From Pseudoips prasinana (lineage: Eukaryota > Arthropoda > Insecta > Lepidoptera > Nolidae), in assembly GCA_951640165.1 (NCBI GenBank), contig OX621246.1, positions 3,249,001 through 3,313,000 of the forward strand: 64,000 bases of DNA. Reading direction: 5' to 3'. Under the pieces are notes generated by a model. That model searched no databases. It saw nothing but the letters and a program-made list of their open reading frames with translations, and was not told where the DNA came from. Shown here one piece after another: positions 41,993 through 52,322 of the stretch. Made by a program: the position numbers and the translations under genes. Position 1 is the stretch's first letter. The number at the start of each line of letters is the position of its first letter.

Positions 41993-43325
41993 GCCTGGAT
42001 GTAATTGGAATATTTTTTAACAAGTAGGGGAATGTAGGGAACCTCTAAATTATAACAGAATTTTTAACGCTCAGGGCGCTTACTGTCATGGAGAATATCT
42101 TTAAATTGACTTCTGAATCCATGAGATTGTAAAACAAATTTGCTCCTTGCCACTGAGGTTCTTTTGGATGTTAAGTTGTTTGTTCTGTATCAAGTCAAGT
42201 CAAGTTGGGTCAAGTCTCTCCAATCCACCATTGTTTGTTGGTAAGCTCAGATCAACAGTGGTACACAATGAAATCATACTGAACTGCGAGGCTTAGAGAC
42301 GTCCCGAAAAATTGGTCCCGAAAAAGGTCAATTGTATTGAGCTACAAATTTCATCAGATAGAAAAAAAATGCTCTTAACCAATAGATATGGAAATTAAGG
42401 CAAGACATTACACATATTTAGACAAGCAGTTGTATGCTTAAACATGCCCCTTGTAGATAGTTAATGCAAAGTGCGACTAATAATATTATTGAAACCGCCT
42501 ATAAGTAAATTAGTTTACTATTTAATTATGATCAATAAACATTGAAGATGGCACTGATTGCATCACTTAATAACCAGATTGAGTGAGGTCAAAATTAAAT
42601 GGGTTATGATAATTTTCAACATTACTTCCATACTAATACATTCGTTACAATGTAACGAAGTAAATTTAATGTCAATAATTTATATTCCGAAATTATTGAA
42701 TTTACATATTGAATTCAAAATACGGAACCCGAAGTTATAAAAATAAAAACTTCTATATTACTGTCAAGATTATGAAATGTTCTTAAATATTGTTGGTGCC
42801 TTTTTAGTCGTGTGTGCGATGATAATAAGGGTTCGGATCTTATTTACAAAATAAATTTGGACGTCGACTGTGGCCGGGAGTTCAGTTGACAGCTCCTTAA
42901 CTATTGTGAAGACCTACCTTGAAGTTTGTTGACAGAATCAATATGAAAACATTTATATATTTAAGAATAGAAAAATATCTCAGCGTATTCCGTTACGTTT
43001 GTAAATCAGAGTATGTAATATATGTTTGACCATAATTTTTGAGGAAGAAGTTTTAGACGTATTTTGATAATTCTTTAACTTTAAAATGGTTATGTATGCA
43101 TTTTGTTCCTATCGCATAATGGACTTAGAAGAGGTTAATACGGTCGCTATTTTAAAATAAGTTGAAACAAATAAAAACCAATTTATTTCACAAAATGAGG
43201 TCAAATTTATGTAATTTTTTAAAATTAATAGGTTGAGGACCTAAATTTACTGTCCAGATTATCATCTGGATCTTTCGTTCGATATTTCGTTTTATTTTCG
43301 TTCGTATTTCGTTTTATCGTATGAA
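41993..43325. other. AT-rich, no recognised element
   Basis: Short local repeats only: AAGTCAAGTCAAGTTGGGTC at 42190-42209 and a doubled GTCCCGAAAAA near 42302-42325. Confidence 0.35.
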
Positions 43326-43470
43326 AATTATAAATACGAAAGTTTGTATGTTGTGAATGTATGATGAATAAAAGTGGATGTATGGATGTTTGTTACACGT
43401 AAAAACCACGGAACGGATTTTGATGAAACGTTACAAACATAGGCGTTAATTTGTAATAATAAAATTACTC
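43326..43470 (+). mobile_element. Helitron-like 5' fragment, decayed
   Basis: AATTATAAATACGAAAGTTT, GGATGTTTGTTACACG and AACGGATTTTGATGAAAC parallel the 5' half of the Helitrons at 21021 and 50919. No CTAG end is found. Confidence 0.4.
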
Positions 43471-43839
43471 TATTTGCCATTTCCAATTTTACGTTTTTTT
43501 AGTCCTTGACAAGTGCCATTATCTCATCTCATCACATCTGACTTGATTATCAGATAAACTAAATTTTACCATATTATTCACAATCGTACGAATAACAGAC
43601 AGTTTAAAATTAATATGATGTATTAACAATGTAAAAATTCGGAACATGATGTATTTGATTAGCTACAACTAGAATTATCATTGATGAACTACAAGATCGT
43701 AATTAATTCTAGATATAATGTCATATGATAATGTTAATATATAATAATGTTAATTGAAGCATTATAATTACCCGTAGTTTGTGTTTTAAAAATTCAATAA
43801 TTTAGTTCTGCAGATAACAGAACAGACCGCAGGGACGGA

Positions 43840-44015
43840 CTATTTCAAAATATTTTTTTTGTCATACAATTGTACTTGTCAAGTTCACAATGCAATACCC
43901 TACATAGTGGAATACGGTATATTCCACTATGTCCGTGTATTGCATTGTGAGCTTGACAAGTACAAATGTATGTTAATACCCAAGTGCTGAATAAAGTTTA
44001 TTATTTCATGATAAT
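43840..44015 (+). mobile_element. LINE 3' end (AAGTGCTGAATAAA type) with inverted piece
   Basis: The right half matches 12140-12215, ending CCCAAGTGCTGAATAAA. The left half (43870-43915) is an inverted copy of the same sequence, giving arms of about 46 bp over a 3-4-base loop (43870-43965). Confidence 0.65.
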
Positions 44016-44028
44016 TTATTTTCCACTG

Positions 44029-44105
44029 TATTATTGGTCGAGGGGTAGTACGTTCGACCGCAGTAAACAAGGGTCTCGGTTAAAATCCCGGGACAGGCCT
44101 TACCC
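44029..44105 (+). mobile_element. SINE D, head only
   Basis: ATTGGTCGAGGGGTAGTACG and CGGTTAAAATCCCGGG match the tRNA-like head. The body is missing. Confidence 0.6.
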
Positions 44106-44714
44106 CTAAACCTAAGAGGCGTTTTTAGTATAAGTATTTAGTGAGCGAACACAATATAGCCTCGTCCAACATAATTTTAGAAAATGTGTAGTTTATTTTA
44201 TATTTAAAGCTGTTCTAGAAAGCACTTCCATGTTAGTGGTTAGGTTAAAACCAAATATTGTTTCTTTAACAAATATCCGTCTTTCTCACACTTCACCACT
44301 AACACATAATTCAATTACCTTTACAAATTTCTCCTGTGGTTGTCAACCTCTGTGACACATATTTAGGCCACACTCATTTCTGTGTCACTCTCATTTCCGT
44401 GACCACCCAAGAAGTGACCTTACGATTCACGCCATCGCTGATGGGAGTTTGCGAAAACAACCCGCTTGGTTTTCAATTAATTTCAGTTTATGAGGTGCAT
44501 TTTGCGGTTAATCTGATTTTAATTAATTCTTTATCTGAATTGGGGAAATCATTGTGTCGACTTTATTTTTATAAGCTGTCATTACAACTACGTATAGTAA
44601 GGACATTTTCTTTGTTATTTTGCCTTTTTATGCTTACAACTTGATAAGGTAACCTTAGGAAAATGATGGAATGTATTGGATTACTTCTCATATTTTCATG
44701 TAAAAAATATAAGT
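44106..44714. other. No recognised repeat; one chance open frame
   Basis: A 102-codon plus frame at 44336-44644 has no recognisable domain, signal peptide or splice context and is not called as a gene. Confidence 0.4.
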
Positions 44715-44815
44715 TAGTATCTTGGGACAACTAACATACTGACCCCAAATTAGCCAGAGCCTGTAACTATGGCAACCAAACAACCGATAAACAACTTATA
44801 TTCTACTAAATAAAT
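44715..44815 (-). mobile_element. Common SINE tail
   Basis: AGTATCTTGGGACAACTAAC and GCCTGTAACTATGGCAACC are the reversed shared 3' domain. The head is missing. Confidence 0.6.
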
Positions 44816-44929
44816 ACATACACGGAACTAGTATTATTTTTATATCACACTAACTCTACTTCGCGGTTTCAACCGTGTTACACTTCATAAGTTATAGCTT
44901 ATATTATGTTATTTAAACATATAAGTTAT

Positions 44930-45181
44930 GTCACCATAGCCTAGTTGGTAGTGCTCCTGCCTACGAAGCTGGTGGTCCTGGGTTCGAATCCCGGTAAGTG
45001 CAAATATTTGTGTGATGAGCACGAATATATGTTTCTGAGTCATGGATGTTTTCTATGTATATATGTATTTATCTATCTATATAAGTATGTATATCGTCGC
45101 CTGGTACCCATAGTACAAGCTTTGCTTAGTTTGGGGCTAGGATGATCTATGTGACATTGTCCCCAGATATTATTATTATAT
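44930..45181 (+). mobile_element. SINE A, full length, well preserved
   Basis: Head GTCACCATAGCCTAGTTGGT, AGTGCTCCTGCCTACGAAGC and GGGTTCGAATCCCGG. Body TTGTGTGATGAGCACGAA and ATGGATGTTTTCTATG. Tail CCATAGTACAAGCTTTGC then (TTA)n. It is nearly identical to 53229 and 50511, which suggests recent activity. Confidence 0.9.
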
Positions 45182-45278
45182 TACTACAAAGTTTCATCAA
45201 AATCCATTCCGTAGTTTTTGCATGAAAAAGTAACAAACATCCATACTTAAAAACTTGCGCATTTATAATATTAGTGAT
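45182..45278 (-). mobile_element. Helitron-like 5' fragment, reversed
   Basis: The minus strand reads ATCACTAATATTATAAATGC, then GGATGTTTGTTACTTTTTCA and AATGGATTTTGATGAAAC, the 5' half of a Helitron. Confidence 0.5.
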
Positions 45279-45352
45279 TTTGAAAAATTTGTCCTGGGAA
45301 CCAACCCACGACTCTGGCTTAGCAGTTATCACTAGCTAAAGCAACAGGTCAT

Positions 45353-45480
45353 TCGCTGGTCTATAAGTAGTGTAGGGGGTTAAACACTTCGACGCGCGGT
45401 CAGTCTATGGATGGATAACTGTGAAGCTAGTTAAGTTGCGGACGCGTTAATCTGTTAGAAACGTTTGTAGCCGTCATAAT
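45353..45480 (+). mobile_element. 5S-derived SINE, diverged
   Basis: GGGGGTTAAACACTTCGACG, CGCGGTCAGTCTATGGATGG and ATAACTGTGAAGC keep the order of the 5S boxes. The 3' part is missing. Confidence 0.55.
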
Positions 45481-45483
45481 TCC

Positions 45484-46570
45484 TTGCAAGAAAACAAGCA
45501 GTTGTTGCACTTTGGCATTCGTCTCCTAACTTTTAATCTGTAAACTTTCGTCATAAAATAAAAACAACTTTTACTTACGGTTACTCATAAACAGACAGAG
45601 TCCGAAATACAACACTGCGCTCTAAAACTCGAATATCTCATGTTGGCAAAAAGACCGCCAGGCTGAGTGGGACTGGGCTGCACCATTATTTGTTGTAATA
45701 AAACAAGCAGTTGTTGCACTTTGGCATTAATGTCCTAACTTTTAATCTGAAAAATTCGTCATATATCTAATAAAAACAGCTTTTACTTACGGTAACTCAT
45801 AAACCGATACAGACACGGACAGAGTCCGAAATACAACACTGCGCTCTAAAACTCGAATATCTCATGTTGACAAAAAGACAGCCAGGCTGAGTGGGACTGG
45901 GCTGCACCATTATTTGTTGTAAGAAAACAAGCAGTTGTTGCACTTTGGCATTAATGTCCTAACTTTTAATCTGAAAAATTCGTCATATATCTAATAAAAA
46001 CAGCTTTTACTTACGGTAACTCATAAACCGATACAGACACGGACAGAGTCCGTAATTCAACACTGCGCTCTAAAACTCGAATATCTGATGTTGGCAAAAA
46101 GACCGCCAGGCTGAGTGGGACTGGGCTGCACCATTATTTGTTGTGAGAAAACAAGCAGTTGTTGCACTTTGGCATTAATGTCCTAACTTTTAATCTGAAA
46201 AATTCGTCATATATCTAATAAAAACAGCTTTTACTTACGGTAACTCATAAACCGATACATACACGGACAGAGTCCTAAATACAACACTGCGCTCTAAAAC
46301 TCGAATATCTGATGTTGGCAAAAAGACCGCCAGGCTGAGTGGGACTGGGCTGCACCATTATTTGTTGTAAGAAAACAAGCAGTTGTTGCACTTTGGCATT
46401 AGTCTCCTAACTTTTAATCTGAAAAATTTCGTTATAAAATAAAAACAGCTTTTACTTACGGTAACTCATAAACAGACACAGACACGGAATACGAACTATA
46501 TATATACGGTCCGAAATACCTGATATCTGATGTTGGCAAAAAGACCGCCAGGCTGAGCGGGACTGGGCTG
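45484..46570. repeat. Tandem array of 224-bp units containing a LINE segment
   Basis: AAGCAGTTGTTGCACTTTGG starts units at 45496, 45705, 45929, 46153 and 46377. Spacings are 209, 224, 224 and 224 bp. Each unit includes ATGTTGGCAAAAAGACCGCC and AGGCTGAGTGGGACTGGGCT, a LINE C-terminal segment. The last unit runs on into more of that LINE at 46567 onward, while the earlier ones return to the unit start. Confidence 0.9.
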
Positions 46571-47020
46571 GACATGCTTCACGTATGCGCCCAGACAGAT
46601 GGGCGCAGATCAGAACCTCCTGCATAGATTGACATCTAATTGTGTTCCTCAAAATGACTTTGATTGCACGTGTGGCGCAGCGGCTAAGACAGTCGCCTCA
46701 CCGCTTCGTGTAGTGGGTTCGAGGCTGGACCACTATTTGTGTGACCCATAAATAGTTGTTCTGGGTCTGGAATGTAATTTGTGTCCGTCTATTATATGTT
46801 TGTAAAGTACCCCGCGCCACAGGGATTAAATTCCCTAGAGCGGGCGTTGTCTTTTATAAGTTATAAGCATATTATTATGACCGACGTAGACGTGGTAGGC
46901 CTAAAACGGAGATGGTGTGATGACCTGAACTCGTTTTGTAACGACTGGCCTGAAATTGCAAGACAGGGAAATCTAGGAAACCAAGGGTTTGTTCAGCAGT
47001 GGTACACAGATATAGGCTAG
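46480..47020 (+). mobile_element. LINE C-terminal fragment split by a SINE
   Basis: The left part reads DVGKKTARLSGTGLDM (a shifted KTARL...GTGL tract). The right part (46862-47018) reads RRRGRPKT in one frame and RWCDDLNSFCNDWPEIARQG, then FVQQWYTDIG and a stop in the next. SINE C occupies 46661-46860 between them. ATGAC on both sides (46653-46657 and 46877-46881) may be a target-site duplication. Confidence 0.75.
46661..46860 (+). mobile_element. SINE C, full length, inserted in a LINE
   Basis: Head GCACGTGTGGCGCAGCGGC with AGTGGGTTCGAGGC (decayed B box), body TGTGTGACCCATAAATAGTT, tail AGTACCCCGCGCCACAGGGA. Confidence 0.85.
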
Positions 47021-47159
47021 TATAAAAAAATCATAAATACCTTTAAAATAGTCAGAACATGAATTATATTATTATATATACCTACATCATTAGTTTTACG
47101 TGTATCATTGACCTATATGTATTCTACTGGACGCGCAATCCCATATTGAGAATTTGCTC
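47021..47159. other. Unassigned
   Basis: Short AT-rich stretch between a LINE end and a hairpin. Confidence 0.35.
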
Positions 47160-47191
47160 ACTGAGTTGCAGCACCCGCGCTGCAACTCAGT
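47160..47191. repeat. Perfect 13-bp-arm hairpin
   Basis: ACTGAGTTGCAGC pairs exactly with GCTGCAACTCAGT across a 6-base loop. Confidence 0.8.
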
Positions 47192-47519
47192 CAATTTTGC
47201 CCCTCACCTCGCGCACAGCTGGACTGGGACAGAGTTTTTATTCGAAACAGCGTGTCTAGTTATACATATAAGCCAGTGACGTGTATTTTCAATTTATATC
47301 GAAGACTTGAGTTGACGTTAAGTGTATATAAGTACGATATAGTAGTACACTTAGATAAATGGATAAATTAAGTTATTGTCCATTTTTTTACTAAAAAATC
47401 CCTAAAAGCTGTCATCATTAAAGGCGAATGACCTGATGTGCACTTTATGGAGAAACTGCCATTCTCGAGGTCATTGACACTGATCGAATAAATTCACATA
47501 TTTGTGTGAAACTGTATTT

Positions 47520-47600
47520 GTCGATCAGTGTGGCTAAAGGTCACGGGTTCGAGTCTTTTGTGGGTCGATTTTGGGAATTTAAATTTGTCAGATTCATTTT
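47520..47600 (+). repeat. B-box-like SINE scrap
   Basis: GGTCACGGGTTCGAGTC followed by GTCGATTTTGGGAATTT looks like the end of a tRNA-like head. No family match. Confidence 0.35.
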
Positions 47601-47749
47601 TAAATTGCATCTGGTTTTTGTGATGGTGTAATACTTGTGTGTATTAAAAAAAACTTGTATTTAATTAATTTATCAATTTATAATCATACCAGCTTCCGTC
47701 CGAAACTAATTGAAACAACTGACAGTTGGTGTGATGTATCCTGTATTTT

Positions 47750-47892
47750 ATTTATTTATTTATTAAACTCTTTATTGTACACCAAAAAAATTATCAATAC
47801 AAGAACAATACACATTAGAGAGAGCAGTACAAATGGCGGTCTTATCACTAAAATGTGATCTCTTCCAGACAACCTACTTAGGAAATAGGAGA
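47750..47892 (-). mobile_element. LINE 3' UTR (GATAAGACCGCCATT type)
   Basis: Reversed (AAAT)n tail, then CTCTTTATTGTACACC, then CGGTCTTATCACTAAAATG and GATCTCTTCCAGACAACC. It is the same family as 15230 and 28195, opposite strand. Confidence 0.7.
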
Positions 47893-48250
47893 AAGGATAC
47901 AGTTACGGGTAGTTGCCGGTGTATAGAGCGTTTTAATAAAGGTACTCTTGGGTACATACTACATACAAAACTACAATAAATATAAAAATACATTCTAATA
48001 TGCATTCTACTACTTACATTAAAATATTTATAAATAATATACTAGATATATACTAATACCATAAACTACATATAATCGTATACATACATATATATTAAAT
48101 ACTGTAATAGGAGTCATCTATTACATTGAAGATATACTACTGATGATAGTGATAAATAATGATCCTTTAAAATGTTACTTATAGCTAAAATATACCAGCT
48201 TCAAGTAGTCTACAATATACCTTTCATCATTATTTTTTAAAGATGGAGTT
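47893..48250. other. AT-rich, no recognised element
   Basis: TATA-rich low-complexity sequence around 48000-48100. Confidence 0.4.
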
Positions 48251-48256
48251 GACTCT

Positions 48257-48398
48257 TTGTGTCACGGGGTACTTTACTAAAATATAATTGACAGACTCGC
48301 AGTATATCCAGACTCCGAATAACTATTTATGGGTCACACAAATACTTTTCGTATGCGAAAATCGAACCCGGTTCTTAACCGCTGCACAACACGTGCAG
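48257..48398 (-). mobile_element. SINE C with an internal deletion
   Basis: TCACGGGGTACTTTACTAAA, TATGGGTCACACAAATAC, then a head shortened between ATCGAACCCGG and TTCTTAACCGCTGCAC. Confidence 0.7.
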
Positions 48399-48499
48399 GT
48401 TTTTGTTTACAAATAGACTTTCATCCTTCTATCTATCTTACCGTGGAAGATCGGACCTTATGTACATATTACAACCACCTTCAAGTGAGGTGAAATATA

Positions 48500-48720
48500 A
48501 AAAAGTGTGTTTATTTACAGTTATAAATGTTATTTTTAACCCCCGACGCAAATAGGGGTGTTTTAAGTTTGACGTCGATATCTGATTGTGTGTGTGTGTT
48601 TTGCGTGTGTATGTGTTTGTGAGTGTATGTGTGTGTGTGTGTGTGTGTGGCATGGTAGCTCTCAGTCAGGTCAGGATATATATCCGGTTCATGTAAAAAT
48701 AGAATTATTAAGTCAAAGTC
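48500..48720. repeat. Lepidopteran repeat with (GT)n, copy 1
   Basis: TTTTTAACCCCCGACGCAAA, GGGGTGTTTTAAGTTTGACG and TCGATATCTG lead into a long imperfect (GT)n at 48588-48650. A second copy is at 51500-51700. The association with GT microsatellites is a property of the repeat. Confidence 0.65.
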
Positions 48721-48744
48721 CAAAATTTTAATTTATATGGAATC

Positions 48745-48850
48745 GTCATTTTTTTTTACCCTGCCGTGCAGTGCATGACGTGGCAGCTACTGAGAAACAC
48801 TCCCAGAAAACTCAGTAGGAATCCTTTTTTAATATAAAATAAATGGGGAT
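48745..48850 (-). mobile_element. LINE 3' UTR, reversed relative of 59430-59600
   Basis: ACCCTGCCGTGCAGTGCATG, ACGTGGCAGCTACTGAGAAA and AAACTCAGTAGGAATCC are the complement of the LINE end at 59460-59525. Confidence 0.75.
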
Positions 48851-49208
48851 CCTCTCTACAAGCCTCTTAAGAACATAGTTGTAGTTATGTAGTGAGTTTT
48901 AGCGTTAAATAACTCCGTAGAAACCAAGTGTGCCCATCAACTGTAAACACATCTAAAGAGTACTTTTCCAACGTTTTATGTCAAAGGAAAGTTAGTGGTA
49001 AAGCAAATGCAATAACTTGAAACTCTTGGAACGAACGCGATTGTTAGTTTCCCTGAGTTTTGTTATTACTTTGTATACTAGTGTTACGAGACGGTAAACG
49101 ACGGTTTCTTTATTTTTTAAACGTATATTTACTACTTCACTTCGCTCTAAACGTACCTTAACTGCGGTACTACTGAAAATAATATTCAGCACAAATTTAA
49201 TTGTATAT
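48851..49208. other. Unassigned
   Basis: Stop-rich sequence of mixed composition, with no family match. Confidence 0.35.
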
Positions 49209-49308
49209 GATATTTTGAAACCATTCCTCGAAATAACATTCTGTTTTAATCATCCCCTTGTATTGATTAAAAAAGAATATTATTTCCAGGAATGGTTTAA
49301 AAATATCA
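49209..49308. repeat. Inverted repeat of about 44-bp arms, MITE-like
   Basis: GATATTTTGAAACCATTCCT on the left pairs with AGGAATGGTTTAAAAATATC on the right. The complementarity extends to TTTTAATCA near the centre with about six mismatches. No target duplication was identified. Confidence 0.65.
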
Positions 49309-49351
49309 ATACTAAATAAGTTAAAATAGATATGTATTAATTAAGTGCATA

Positions 49352-49529
49352 TTACACACATGTATTAATGCGAAAGTTTGTGAGTGTGTATGTTTGTTAC
49401 TTCTTCACGTCTAAACCGCTCGAGCGATTTTAATAAAAATTGGTATGGAGTTAGCTGACACCCTGGATTACCACATAGGCTGTAATTAATAAAGCAGGTA
49501 ACGCAGGTAAAACCGCGGGACATAGCGAG
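49352..49529 (+). mobile_element. Non-autonomous Helitron, slightly eroded ends
   Basis: CTTCTTCACGTCTAAACCGC, GGAGTTAGCTGACACCCTGG and GGTAAAACCGCGGGACATAG match 21021-21197. The 3' CTAG reads CGAG. Confidence 0.8.
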
Positions 49530-49587
49530 TTTAATATAAACTAAATTAATACACTGTTTTACACAGGTTGTCATCACTGTTTCGTTG

Positions 49588-49931
49588 TCTGCCTCGTTGG
49601 TCTAGCGGTAGCGTGTTCACCCACAGAGAACGAGGTCCTGGGTTCAAATTCTGGGTTGGAACAAAAGTGATTTTGGCACATTTCTGTAAAAAAAATTCTC
49701 AGCATCAACCCAGAAGTCTGGGAGTTGGCGGTGCCTTCATGAGCATGTAAAACCGTCGCTCCTATACCTGACCTCTGGTATGGTCGGGTCGCTAGGCATC
49801 CCATCGGATCATGAGAGTGATGGAATAGAAAGTGCTCCTGTGTTTGCGCACACACTTGTGCACTATAATATGTCCCGCGCAGATGGATAAACTCTATAGA
49901 GATGAAATTCGGCTAGGAGAACATTATTTAA
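49588..49931 (+). mobile_element. SINE D, full length
   Basis: Head CCTCGTTGGTCTAGCGGTAG with TGGGTTCAAATTCTGG, body CCCAGAAGTCTGGGAG and TGATGGAATAGAAAGTGCTC, end AAATTCGGCTAGGAGAACAT. Small deletions are present in the middle and near the end. Confidence 0.85.
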
Positions 49932-50510
49932 ACATTATTTATTTTCTTACAGAAACAAAACCTTTCTAGAATATTCGGATACATTGCAAGAAACAATTGT
50001 TAATCGTTACGGAAGCCCTTTAACAAAAACCCGGGATTACTTTGCACATCAATTTGTGCTACTTGTTAATAAAACAGTTCCACTTAAGGTTTTATGAGAC
50101 CACTAAGATCTCTGCTGAACCCCAACACCAATACAAAAATATAAAACCTTCCATTGAAATGTTATCTACATAACAAACTCGTAAAATAATAAAAACACTC
50201 AAATCATAAAAGAAAATATTTCCCATTCATGTTAAGTTTCGTCACAAGCCGGAAAGTTATATACATTTAATAATACATTGATAACTATAGTAATGTATGT
50301 TATTTTTGTAATCTATAAAGATATCTCATCTGTATCAGTAACAAATATAACTGAAAGTACCAGAGCAGGTTGCCATATAATAAAAAAAGCAAAAAAATAA
50401 AAAGAGTTTCGAATTAAGAACGCGTCTAATGAAAATATTATTGATGGTATCACTCATTGTGTTTCTATCCTTTTTTTGAGAGCACGTCAAACTCATCGGC
50501 CCTAGTTTTT
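49932..50510. other. AT-rich, no recognised element
   Basis: Poly(T) at 50500-50515 adjoins the reversed SINE A tail. Confidence 0.4.
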
Positions 50511-50755
50511 TTTTTATAATAATTATAGGAACAATGTCACACAGATCATCCTAGCCCCAAACTAAGCAAAGCTTGTACTATGGATACCAGGCGACGATAT
50601 ACATACTTATATAGATAGATAAATACATAGAAAACATCCATGACTCAGAAACAAATATTCGTGCTCATCACACAAATATTTGCACTTACCGGGATTCGAA
50701 CCCAGGACCACCAGCTTCGTAGGCAGGAGCACTACCAACTAAGCTACGGTGACCG
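50511..50755 (-). mobile_element. SINE A, full length, well preserved
   Basis: Reversed copy from GGAACAATGTCACACAGATC to GGGATTCGAACCCAGGACCA and ACCAACTAAGCTACGGTGAC, all but identical to 44930 and 53229. Confidence 0.9.
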
Positions 50756-50918
50756 TCAATGGTCCTAAATCTGAACTTTTTCTGTTCCAACACATCTATT
50801 CTTAATATTAAAATAATCGACTAAAAGAACTCGTCTGTTTCTGGACATCACTAACATGCGTTATATGTCTTTCTTGAGTCACTCGAATGCATTCCATTGT
50901 ATTTACATACGGAAATAA

Positions 50919-51103
50919 TCACACTAATATTATAAAGGCGAATAAAGGCGAACGTTTATGAGTGTATGTTTGTTACTTCTTCACGTATAAACAGCTATAG
51001 CGATTTTTATCAAATTTGGTATGGAGTTAGCTGATATCCTGGATTAATACATAGGCTAGAATTTATAGAGTTTAACGCGGGTAAAATCGCGAGGCACAGT
51101 TAG
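50919..51103 (+). mobile_element. Non-autonomous Helitron
   Basis: A|TCACACTAATATTATAAAGG start, an internal 9-base duplication (AAAGGCGAATAAAGGCGAA), GGAGTTAGCTGATATCCTGG, and an end GAGGCACAGTTAG|T. Confidence 0.8.
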
Positions 51104-51499
51104 TAAAGAATATTTTTGAGATTAATAAATAAATACTATAAATTCTTCCACCTACTTACAGTTACTTCTGAAAAATATTGCTTTCATACTTATCTAAGTT
51201 TCTTGAATGAAATCAAGTCGTAAGTAAACAGTGACCAGTTTTATTGTAATAAAATCAAAAGTAGGTAGTCATAATATGGACTGGGCATTTATTATTGGGC
51301 TCGTTATAACATAGATAAAACAATGAATGTGTAGGAATTTTTATTGTACGTAATAAAGTTCAGAAGTCGAGATATTATATTCGTTTTGGAATCATCAATG
51401 GATTTTTAAGGCTTTAGTTAGATTATGTAAGTAATTCATATAATCAATTTGTTTACCAATTTTCTTGAAAAATATGATATGTGCTACAACTACCTTTAA
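51104..51499. other. AT-rich, no recognised element
   Basis: No motifs found. Confidence 0.4.
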
Positions 51500-51705
51500 G
51501 TGTGGTGAAGAATAAAAAAAGTGTGTTTATTTATATTTGTAAATGTTATTTTTAACCCCTGACGTAAAAAGTGGGGTGTTCTAAGTTTGAAGTCGATATC
51601 TGTATATCTGTATGTTAGGTGTGTGTGTGTGTATCTGTATTTATGCAGCATCGGAGCTCTCAAACGGACAAACTGATTTCGATTCTTTATTTGAAAGACA
51701 GTTTC
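51500..51705. repeat. Lepidopteran repeat with (GT)n, copy 2
   Basis: It matches copy 1 over AAAAAGTGTGTTTATTTA, TTTTTAACCCCTGACG and GAAGTCGATATCTG, then (GT)n. Past the microsatellite it continues AGCTCTCAAACGGACAAACT, a part not seen in copy 1. Confidence 0.65.
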
Positions 51706-51843
51706 CTTACGCTGGTTCTTAGCTATGTTTTGCTAATGTCGATACAGCAGTGTACAAGTTACAGCTCTTTTCTAAAATTATGTAATTATAGTTGGAGCCG
51801 GGAGTTATCTAACGGTTAAGTTAGTTCTTATTAATGTTATAAA

Positions 51844-51999
51844 CTTCACGACCTCTTTGTCCGATTGTCTACAGACGTATTGCTGGTTGGATTACCGCAC
51901 CGTACAATATTTGTTCCAAATTGTAGATTTGTTCGAAAAAACAAACTTCGTTTTTCCAAATAACATAGCTTTAGACCATCGGACAAAGAGGTCGTGAAG
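51844..51999. repeat. 156-bp foldback / MITE candidate
   Basis: CTTCACGACCTCTTTGTCCG and AT at the left end return exactly inverted at the right end (ATCGGACAAAGAGGTCGTGAAG, 51978-51999). The interior is not inverted. No clear target duplication. Confidence 0.7.
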
Positions 52000-52154
52000 T
52001 GCTTCGGAATGTATGTTGCCATCGGTCACGATCTGCCATGAGAAGATGAAGATATAGGTAGTCAGAAACTTAATAGAATCTGACACCTGGTGTAATAGTC
52101 TTGAAGGTGAAAGTCCCTCGTTTAATTCTGGTAGTTAACTGTAATCTTACTAAG

Positions 52155-52322
52155 GATAGTATAAATGCAAAAGTTTGTGAGTATGGATGTATGAATGTTC
52201 GTAACTCTTTCACCCAAAAACTACCGAACAGATTTGATGAAACTTTATAGTATTGTAGGTTATATTTCCGAATAACACATATAGTATAATATATGAAGTT
52301 TAACAGGTAGTAGTTTATGTAT
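52155..52322 (+). mobile_element. Helitron-like 5' fragment, decayed
   Basis: AGTATAAATGCAAAAGTTTG, TCGTAACTCTTTCACCCAAA and AACAGATTTGATGAAACTTT parallel the Helitron 5' region. No 3' signature. Confidence 0.4.

Noticed and set aside
44336..44644. 102-codon plus-strand frame with Leu-rich end
   Set aside because: Hydrophobic content follows from T-rich sequence. No conserved feature.
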